Origin: an uncultured Acidilobus sp. JCHS
GTDB taxonomy: Archaea; Thermoproteota; Thermoprotei_A; Sulfolobales; Acidilobaceae
Direction: 5' to 3'
Assembly: GCA_000495735.1 (NCBI GenBank)
Contig: AYMD01000008.1
Span: 62,001 to 126,000 of the forward strand
Length of the DNA stretch: 64,000 nucleotides
The notes beneath the pieces are model-generated. The model ran no database searches. It was not told the DNA's origin and saw only the letters and a list, made by a program, of their open reading frames with translations. Shown piece by piece: positions 36,321 to 42,460 of this stretch. Each line of letters opens with the position of its first letter. Position 1 is the first letter of the stretch. The position numbers and the translations under genes are program-made.

Positions 36321-36330
36321 ACTTATATAG
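36321..36330 (+). promoter_or_regulatory. TATA box of tRNA-Glu
   Basis: acttatatag begins right after the helicase stop and is centred about 30 bases before the first base of the tRNA, the expected spacing for an archaeal tRNA promoter. Confidence 0.6.
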
Positions 36331-36355
36331 CTCCCTTCTGTGATGTGCTCTTGGT

Positions 36356-36430
36356 GCCGCGGTAGTATAGCCCGGCCCAGTATGCGGGCCTCTCGAGCCC
36401 GTGACCCGGGTTCAAATCCCGGCCGCGGCA
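36356..36430 (+). tRNA. trnE: tRNA-Glu, anticodon CTC
   Basis: Complete cloverleaf without intron. The acceptor stem is gccgcgg against ccgcggc with discriminator A at 36430. The anticodon stem is cgggc/gcccg around loop CTCTCGA, giving anticodon CTC. The T arm is ccggg-ttcaaat-cccgg. The 3' CCA is not encoded and must be added after transcription. It decodes GAG. Confidence 0.95.
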
Positions 36431-36523
36431 CTCTGCGCGGGCTTCCACTTCTCGTAATCCATGATGACCAGGTTAGCTAGTAAGGAAAAACTAAAGGTAA
36501 GTTAATGGTTTCAAGGAAAGCGC

Positions 36524-36673
36524 TTACTTGACCTTTTCCTTGGCCTTCTCAGCGGCCTCGGCGGTCTTCTTAGCGGCCTTCCCAGTCACGTCCAGGGTCT
36601 TCTCAGCGGCCTCTTTGCCTACCTCCTTGGCCTTCTCGGTCACGTCCTTTAAACCCTTCTTAATATCGACCAT
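36524..36673 (-). CDS. 49-residue Lys/Ala/Glu-rich LEA-like protein
   Basis: A short frame, ATG at 36671-36673 to TAA at 36524-36526. After MVDIKKGLKD it is almost entirely Lys, Ala, Glu, Thr and Val with repeating units such as TEKAKEVGKEAAEKT and GKAAKKTAEAAEKA, about 11 residues apart. This is the pattern of group 3 LEA or apolipoprotein-like amphipathic helices, which protect proteins or membranes under stress. Third positions are strongly G/C as in neighbouring genes, which favours real coding. A gagggcggaggg tract lies upstream. The function is inferred from composition only. Confidence 0.6.
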   Translation of the reverse strand: MVDIKKGLKDVTEKAKEVGKEAAEKTLDVTGKAAKKTAEAAEKAKEKVK

Positions 36674-36847
36674 AGATACCGCCCTCCGCCCTCTTCAATT
36701 TGGGATTCTTCTAAGTAAGCTAAATTAAAGCGTTTCGCAAGAAGTTTAGGATTAGCTGAGGAAGTACATCTAGGTCTGTACATAAGTAGGGCATTAAGAC
36801 CAAGCCTTTTTCACCTTAGGCAGCAAGTGTAAGAGGGCCTAAGCAAC

Positions 36848-37177
36848 TTGGACATTGATGAAATACCAAAGCTCATCCTAAAGGACGCTGAGAAGTGCTT
36901 CTCGTGCGGCTTCTGCGAGAGCGTCTGCCCGACCATAGCGTTTGGACCCCACAGGGGCTATGGGCCCAGGGGCAGGGTGATAATCCTAAGGACGTGGCTG
37001 AGGGGCGAGGGCGAGATCACTGAGGAGGGGCTCGCGAGCATCTACAGCTGTCTCCTCTGCAACGCCTGCTCAACCGTGTGCCCCGCCAGGATAAGGGTGG
37101 GTGACCTGGTGAGGGACGCCAGGGCCCTTCTGTGGGCCCGGGGCCTGCCTGAGGGCGTAAGGGTGGTGAGCAGGTGA
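36848..37177 (+). CDS. Iron-sulfur protein, HdrC/GlpC-like (two [4Fe-4S] sites)
   Basis: Predicted electron-transfer subunit. Cysteine sets CFSCGFCESVCP (residues 17-28) and CLLCNACSTVCP (near 68-79) should hold two [4Fe-4S] clusters in the arrangement found in HdrC, GlpC and LutB-type proteins. It starts with TTG 36848. The stop overlaps the next CCG-domain gene by 4 bases. In many organisms these two parts are one polypeptide; here they are separate. No flavoprotein subunit is nearby, so the electron donor is unknown. Confidence 0.75.
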   Translation: MDIDEIPKLILKDAEKCFSCGFCESVCPTIAFGPHRGYGPRGRVIILRTWLRGEGEITEEGLASIYSCLLCNACSTVCPARIRVGDLVRDARALLWARGLPEGVRVVSR

Positions 37178-38133
37178 GGGAGGGCCTTGACGTAAAGGGC
37201 GTCGTAGAGTTCCTGTCAGCTATGACTGAGGAGACAGGCTACCCTGTGCCAGCGCCCTCAGGCTTCGCCTCAAGGTGGTCTGAGGGCCTTGACCTGCCCA
37301 GGGGCGGCTCGGAAAGGCTCCTCTTCACCGGGGCGCTCTACCAGCTCATGCCATACTTAAACGCTGTAGTCAGGCTGGTGGAGGGCCTCGGCGGCCTCCC
37401 TAGGGTGGCCCTGAAGTCCCTGACGCTTCTGGCCAGGCAGAGGCCCTGGGCCCTAGCAGGCCTCATAAGGCCCGACAGCGAGGAGGTCAGGGCCAGCGAG
37501 CTTATCCTTAGGTCCATCGCTGCCCTGCTGAGGAGGTCAGGGGTCGACTTCATGTACGTGCCTGAGGTCTCAGACCTCTACAGCGGGGCGCTCCTGCTGG
37601 ACCTAGGAGCCGTTGACGCCTTTGAGGCGCACGCAAGGAGGGTCTCCAAGGCCATCAACTCTCTGAACGTCGGTGAAGTAATAACCGTTGACCCACATAC
37701 CGCTCTTACGCTCACTATCATGAGGAGAAGGGGGCTCCTGAGGCCCTCCGTGAGGAGCTACCTTGAGCTCGTGAGCCCTGTCGCCGTGCTGAGGACAGGG
37801 GGCTTTACGGTCACGGTCCACGACTCCTGCATCTACGCGAGGGACCTTGACCTATGGGAGAGGTCAAGGAATCTGCTGGCCAGCGCCCTAGTCCAGGTCT
37901 CAGAGGCCAGGAGGTCAGGCAGGAGGACCTCGTGTTGCGGAGGCCCCGTCGAGGCCCTGTCGCCGTTCATGTCGAGAAGGGTGGCTGAGGAGAGGCTGAG
38001 GGAGCTTGCTAGGTACTCAAAGGTCGTAGTTACCATGTGCCCCATCTGCGCCTCCAACCTCTCCCGGGCCGCCGCGAGGCTCGATGGAGTAAGGGTTGTT
38101 GACCTGGCCCTGGTGCTCTCTGGCAACCTCTAG
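37174..38133 (+). CDS. CCG-domain protein, HdrB/GlpC-like
   Basis: Partner of the preceding iron-sulfur protein. The C-terminal part has one full cysteine-rich CCG domain: HDSCIY near residue 215, TSCCGGPVE near 250 and MCPICASNL near 290, able to bind a [4Fe-4S] or zinc site as in HdrB. The N-terminal half has the fold-like segment LLFTGALYQLMPYLNAVV where a first CCG domain would be, but without the cysteines. It starts with GTG 37174. Its last 117 bases are covered on the other strand by the end of the large membrane protein gene. Confidence 0.7.
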   Translation: MREGLDVKGVVEFLSAMTEETGYPVPAPSGFASRWSEGLDLPRGGSERLLFTGALYQLMPYLNAVVRLVEGLGGLPRVALKSLTLLARQRPWALAGLIRPDSEEVRASELILRSIAALLRRSGVDFMYVPEVSDLYSGALLLDLGAVDAFEAHARRVSKAINSLNVGEVITVDPHTALTLTIMRRRGLLRPSVRSYLELVSPVAVLRTGGFTVTVHDSCIYARDLDLWERSRNLLASALVQVSEARRSGRRTSCCGGPVEALSPFMSRRVAEERLRELARYSKVVVTMCPICASNLSRAAARLDGVRVVDLALVLSGNL

Positions 38134-40467
38134 CGCTGCCGCCAACGTGAAGATGACGTAACCTAGGTAGTAGTCGCCGCTGGTAAGCCCTAAGGCCACA
38201 AGGGCTGAGAGCGACACTAGCGGGCTAGCTAGGGCCCATCCCCTGAGGAGACTTAATTTCCTGGCGCGCAAGGCCAGGAGAGGAAATCCAAGCGCTGCGG
38301 CCACCAGAAGCGCCCCTAGCTTTACCTCGGCTAAGCTACCGTAAGTAAACAGGTACCTAGCGGCCTCAGTTACGTAAGCCAAAAGGTAGCCACCTCTAAG
38401 GACGGCGAGGGTCATCGCTAGGCATATCATGGCAATAATCGCCGTCCGCCTTCTCCAGGCCTCAGGGGCTGAGAGGAGCCCCAGCAGGCCCACGAGGCTC
38501 AGCGACGCTGCTATGCCCCTGAGCGCCGACGCCGCTTCCTTAGGCCCCCTTGTAAGTGTGACGCTGGAGAGGAGGACCGCCAGCGCTAGCCCGCCCGCCA
38601 GGCTTGGTCCGGCGAAAACGATGACTCCTAGGGCCTCTGAGAAGAGCAACAGGTCAAGGCCTGAGACTCCATAGATCGCTATGACCAGCAGCGGCACGGC
38701 AAGGGCTAACGCGGCCCATAACTGGGAGGCTGAAGGGGATAGCTGAGGTAAAGACTTGATCATGGTATTAACAGGTTGGAAGGGCAGACTACCATAAGGC
38801 AATATTAAATGCGTCTCCATCGCGGAGAGCAGTCCAGAACTGGCAACCCCCAAATAAAGGTCGTAAGGCCTTGGACCTGCTCGAACTACCTGAAGGACTC
38901 TCTGCAAGAGGGGCAGAGTAACGACAACTCTTGGTGACCTCGCGTAGAGATTTGCTGATAGCGCTGAGGCCGCCAGGCCAGCTAAAACAGAGGCCCCTAC
39001 GAGCGAGCTAAAGGCCTTACCTGGTCTGAATAGTAGAACCACCGCCGTGGAGAGCGCGAGTCCAAGCCCTGCAGCGGCCAGCATAATCGCTTCCTGCAGC
39101 CCACCCGTAGAGGCGAGGGCCGCAAGGAGCCCCGATATCGCGACGAGAGGCGACACGGCCAGGACCCTGAACTGAGCCTCGGAGACCACTAGGTCGTCAT
39201 TGAGCTCATTTAAAATAAGGTCCATAATGCCGATGAACGGGAACCAAAGCCAGTAAGAGTAGAGAGGCCTGGGGTAAAGGAGGAACGCTATGGAGGGGAG
39301 TGCGTAGCTCAGGCCCCCGAGCTGTCTATACAGCCTGTACGTTAAGGCCGGGGTCATGAGGGCTACTGAAGCGGCTGCGGCCATCAGGTAAAGGCGCGGT
39401 ACGGCCCTGTCCGTCAGGAAGTAGACGCTGGCGAGGCCTAGGCCCTCTATGTCGAGTCTCCAGGCTACAGGCGCTACTACATACCTCATGAAGGACTGCC
39501 CTGTAAGGAAGAAGAACGGCGCGTTCAGGACACCTATCACAGCTATCATTGACGCAATGCCAAGAGGGACTTTCCTGTAGCCCCTCCTGTAGGCAAGGGG
39601 GAAGTAGACGAGGGCGGCGGCCAGGGCGTACTGCCTATATGAGGTCGCCAGCCCCAGCAGGGCCCCTGCGACAACTGGGTTTTCAGCGAACGAGACCGCC
39701 AGCACGAGAGGCGCTAACCAGCCAGCCAATGGGTCAAAGACTGTTGGGTCCGTGATGAAGTAGAGAAGGCCTGAGGCTAGCAGGGGCAGCAACAGCCACC
39801 TCGAGCCTCCCTTGGCCCTGGTGAAAGCCACAACGAGGGCTGCCCCGAGGACTATGGAGTCCCATACATTGCCCGGGAGCCTCAGCAGAACAGCTGGCAG
39901 GTAGTAAATGAATGAGAAGGCTGGGTAGTCCAGGACGCTGACGAACCCCACGGCGTGAGATATGCTATAAGGGGGGCCTGCCGAGTAAATGAAGGTCAGC
40001 TTAGTCGCCGGAGCGCCGTACATAAGGAAAGAGGAGTAGTTGACGGAGTATGGATCAAGGCCCCTTAGGAGCAGCCTGGCCGCCTCCAGCTGAATCACGT
40101 AGGAGTCCTCAACGCCACCCATGACCTGAACCTTTACGGAGCCCATGGTCTGTGAGGCCGCGAGGCCTACTACGAGGGTTAGGACCGCTAGCGCTGCCGC
40201 CACGGGCTTGGGCCACCTTGGGCTGCGGGCGAGGGTCCTGGAGCTCAGAAGGAGCGATAGGCCTGCGAGGAGGACTACCAGGCTTACAACGACGGACAGC
40301 CTAGTTGGAACGTAGTAAAATACTGGCTCCCTGCCGTAGGTACCTATGATTACATATGTGCCGTCAAAGCCGTAGAGGAAGACCGCTAAGGCCATTAAGT
40401 TAAGGCCAATGATAGCTATTAGTACTTCATCGTGATAGTGCGCCCTATCCGACAAGGCGCTCAGCAC
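38017..40467 (-). CDS. Large polytopic membrane protein, GT-C-like
   Basis: 816 residues with roughly 18-20 membrane helices and almost no long soluble loops. LLRGLDPYSVNYSSF near residue 135 and the surrounding loop resemble lipid-linked-sugar-dependent (GT-C, GT87/GT39-like) glycosyltransferases, where an acidic loop follows the first helices. I cannot assign a family firmly. The last ~40 residues (NNPYSIEPRGGPGEVGG and on) are hydrophilic and lie antisense to the CCG gene, a 117-base convergent overlap. It starts with GTG 40467 and shares a short AT-rich spacer with the divergent zinc-ribbon gene. Confidence 0.55.
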   Translation of the reverse strand: MLSALSDRAHYHDEVLIAIIGLNLMALAVFLYGFDGTYVIIGTYGREPVFYYVPTRLSVVVSLVVLLAGLSLLLSSRTLARSPRWPKPVAAALAVLTLVVGLAASQTMGSVKVQVMGGVEDSYVIQLEAARLLLRGLDPYSVNYSSFLMYGAPATKLTFIYSAGPPYSISHAVGFVSVLDYPAFSFIYYLPAVLLRLPGNVWDSIVLGAALVVAFTRAKGGSRWLLLPLLASGLLYFITDPTVFDPLAGWLAPLVLAVSFAENPVVAGALLGLATSYRQYALAAALVYFPLAYRRGYRKVPLGIASMIAVIGVLNAPFFFLTGQSFMRYVVAPVAWRLDIEGLGLASVYFLTDRAVPRLYLMAAAASVALMTPALTYRLYRQLGGLSYALPSIAFLLYPRPLYSYWLWFPFIGIMDLILNELNDDLVVSEAQFRVLAVSPLVAISGLLAALASTGGLQEAIMLAAAGLGLALSTAVVLLFRPGKAFSSLVGASVLAGLAASALSANLYARSPRVVVTLPLLQRVLQVVRAGPRPYDLYLGVASSGLLSAMETHLILPYGSLPFQPVNTMIKSLPQLSPSASQLWAALALAVPLLVIAIYGVSGLDLLLFSEALGVIVFAGPSLAGGLALAVLLSSVTLTRGPKEAASALRGIAASLSLVGLLGLLSAPEAWRRRTAIIAMICLAMTLAVLRGGYLLAYVTEAARYLFTYGSLAEVKLGALLVAAALGFPLLALRARKLSLLRGWALASPLVSLSALVALGLTSGDYYLGYVIFTLAAALEVAREHQGQVNNPYSIEPRGGPGEVGGADGAHGNYDL

Positions 40468-40516
40468 TATTCTGACCGCCGGGGGACATTAATTCCTTAA
40501 CCTCGCTTGTTACGCG

Positions 40517-41383
40517 TTGGACCTATTAACTTCCCTGAGCCATATGAAGCTGACGGCAAGCTTGCCTAGGGCCAGGAGGAAACAGGAGCAACCAGACGTC
40601 CAAGCGACAGCGAGAAGGCGCAGGAGCTCGGCTGTGAGAAGGGCTACCACTGAAGATGACGTAAAGGCGCTCACCTCCTCCCTTTCAGAGAAGCTTGTGC
40701 CAGCCTTAGGCCTTGACCTGGTGGGTCTTAAGCCTGATGACGTGAAGGACATCATTTACTCAGTAGTGAGCTCGTTAGCGGAGTCCAGGTCCTCCAAGCT
40801 GACGGAGGAGGCCGCTATGAAGAGGATAATGGCCGCAAAGGACGGCCTTCTCAAGGCTGTCGCGGCTATGCTCCTCTCCAGGGAGAGGCCTCTGACAAGA
40901 GAGCAGCTTGAGTTCATAGTGGCGTACGCCCCTGAGGCCGCTGGTAGGGCCGCCCCTTACCTCTATCAGCAGGCCAAGAGGCTTAGAGCCGATGACATAA
41001 TAGCGTCCCTGAAGTCCCTGTGGTCCCAGTACGGCAGGCCTACACCGGTTGAGTGCCCCCGATGCGGCTTCAGGGCCGTGGCCCCTGACCTGACGTGTAT
41101 CGTCTGCGGGGCCCAGCTGAGCGAGGGGGAGATCAAGAGACATATGGGGTTCCCAAGGCTTCTGCTTGAGACCGCTAAGAGGCTTCACCCAAGGCTCGTG
41201 GAGGAGATGATAGCCGCTGGCTACGTCGTGTTGAACCACGAAGTGCACCCGCCAAGCTTGGCCCCCAAGTCAGGCTACGCACTCACGTTACACCTAAACA
41301 GGGATGAGAAGGAGGCCCTCAGGTCCCTGGTGAGCGGAGGCCCTAGGCCTGACCAGGATGCTGGCCTACCAGGCTCACGCTGA
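40517..41383 (+). CDS. Zinc-ribbon hypothetical protein
   Basis: Family not recognised. A basic, disordered N-terminus (RRRRSSAVRR near residue 33) leads to a helical region ~45-170 and a rubredoxin-like zinc ribbon CPRCGFRAVAPDLTCIVCG near 180-198, followed by another ~90-residue helical part. The composition suggests nucleic-acid binding. The start may be TTG 40517, about 25 bases after a TATA-like cattaattcc, or ATG 40544. Its 3' end overlaps the convergent TtuA-like gene by 41 bases. Confidence 0.55.
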   Translation: MDLLTSLSHMKLTASLPRARRKQEQPDVQATARRRRSSAVRRATTEDDVKALTSSLSEKLVPALGLDLVGLKPDDVKDIIYSVVSSLAESRSSKLTEEAAMKRIMAAKDGLLKAVAAMLLSRERPLTREQLEFIVAYAPEAAGRAAPYLYQQAKRLRADDIIASLKSLWSQYGRPTPVECPRCGFRAVAPDLTCIVCGAQLSEGEIKRHMGFPRLLLETAKRLHPRLVEEMIAAGYVVLNHEVHPPSLAPKSGYALTLHLNRDEKEALRSLVSGGPRPDQDAGLPGSR

Positions 41384-42227
41384 TCCTGTCAAGGCCTAAG
41401 GAAGCACAGTGGTCACAGATAGGCCCAGCCGAGGGGGCCCCACATGACATGCATAGTTGTGGGGCCTTAAACTCAGCTGCCAGCTTCGTCGAGAGCTCAA
41501 GGGCCCCATAGTCCATCTCAGGCCCCCCAGCTACTGACATGAAGACAGGCTTTGACCTGATAAGAACTCTACACGCTGGCTCAAGCCTCAGGCCCTCTAG
41601 GAACTCGGTTGCCGCCAGGACCTCCCTCTCTACTCTTGAGAAAACCTCTATGTGTTTAACTCCTAGTACTGAAAGCGTCGGCTGCGAGTCAAAGACCTCG
41701 TCAGGTCTACCCCTTAACAGAGCCTCAAGGAGCAGGACCGTTAGGTCAGTCCTCGCGAGGGGAGCAACGACGACGTCAGCCCCTATTAACCTCGCCGCCC
41801 TCGTCGACCAGGCCCTATCATACCTGACGCAGGAAATAATGTCTGCCTCCCTAGGAGGCCACGGCTTAACGTCAACAGTTACTCCCTCAAGGCCCTCGGG
41901 CAACTTAAATAATGAGCTGAGGCCCTCATAAAATGAGGGGATTGCCACGAGGACCCTGGACTTAAACCTCTTCTCGATGCTGGCCGTGAGGACCGCAGCG
42001 AGCAGCGAGGCTGACGGCGCAAATGAAGACACAGGTACAAGGAGCGTTGCCCTCAGGCTCAGTCCGGCTGACGCAAGGGACCTAGAGGCCTGCCTCATAA
42101 CCTCGTCCCTCAGACAGTGGACGCATAGGGCCTCGCCGCTGCTGGTCCTGAGGTAAAGGGCCCTTCTCCTCTTACACCTGTTGCAAATGACCTGGCTAGG
42201 CGTCTGTTCAGAGTCGGCAGACATCAT
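41343..42227 (-). CDS. TtuA/Ncs6-like protein with degraded PP-loop
   Basis: The architecture is that of TtuA/Ncs6 tRNA thiouridine synthetases: an N-terminal zinc finger CNRCKRRRALYLRTSSGEALC-type (CxxC at residues 15-18, CxxC near 35), a central alpha/beta domain, and a C-terminal finger CMSCG and CDHC near 255-272. Where the ATP-binding SGGKDS loop should be, the sequence reads VSSFAPSAS (near residue 66), so the pyrophosphatase loop and its Lys are lost. The middle also lacks the CxxC catalytic pair typical of active enzymes. It may be a non-catalytic partner or scaffold. A ggctttatacc element upstream is the likely TATA box. Confidence 0.6.
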   Translation of the reverse strand: MMSADSEQTPSQVICNRCKRRRALYLRTSSGEALCVHCLRDEVMRQASRSLASAGLSLRATLLVPVSSFAPSASLLAAVLTASIEKRFKSRVLVAIPSFYEGLSSLFKLPEGLEGVTVDVKPWPPREADIISCVRYDRAWSTRAARLIGADVVVAPLARTDLTVLLLEALLRGRPDEVFDSQPTLSVLGVKHIEVFSRVEREVLAATEFLEGLRLEPACRVLIRSKPVFMSVAGGPEMDYGALELSTKLAAEFKAPQLCMSCGAPSAGPICDHCASLGLDRISVSLVGQHPGQA

Positions 42228-42317
42228 TGGGTTCCGCCCATCCCTGTAGGTATAAAGCCTTCGTAGGACTTCATATTAGTGGGGTAATACTGATAGCGTT
42301 GCCTGGCGAGCAGAGTA

Positions 42318-42455
42318 ATGCGCATACTAAGATCTAAGAAGCCGAGAGCCTCCGCGTCAGCGCTCTTGTCTAGAGGAACTTCCGGTCCCTCCCACAAGGC
42401 AGAGGGACAGAAGGCTGTGCCCCTCCCTACAGAACCCTTGCCTGAGGGAGGCTGA
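42318..42455 (+). CDS. Possible 45-residue upstream ORF before the ribonucleotide reductase
   Basis: An ATG at 42318 opens a frame of 45 codons ending in TGA at 42453-42455, five bases before the reductase ATG. The product would be basic and disordered (MRILRSKKPRASAS..., ending EPLPEGG). A TATA-like ggtaatactg near 42284 would place transcription at its ATG. The same bases also form two hairpins, so this may be an RNA leader rather than a gene. Confidence 0.3.
   Translation: MRILRSKKPRASASALLSRGTSGPSHKAEGQKAVPLPTEPLPEGG
42385..42451 (+). promoter_or_regulatory. Paired hairpins overlapping the reductase ribosome-binding site
   Basis: GTCCCTC (42385-42391) pairs perfectly with GAGGGAC (42402-42408), and CCTCCCT (42422-42428) pairs perfectly with AGGGAGG (42445-42451). 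The second helix buries the only Shine-Dalgarno-like sequence before ATG 42461. The CCTCCC at 42388-42393 could instead pair with GGGAGG at 42446-42451, so alternative folds are possible. It may control translation; no known riboswitch consensus is seen. Confidence 0.3.
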
Positions 42456-42460
42456 CCAAT

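Noticed and set aside
36461-36467. Perfect C box ATGATGA after tRNA-Glu
   Set aside because: No D box at a suitable distance downstream, so it does not make a C/D sRNA.
42240-42460. Cobalamin riboswitch before the B12-dependent reductase
   Set aside because: No B12-box consensus is visible; only simple hairpins are present.
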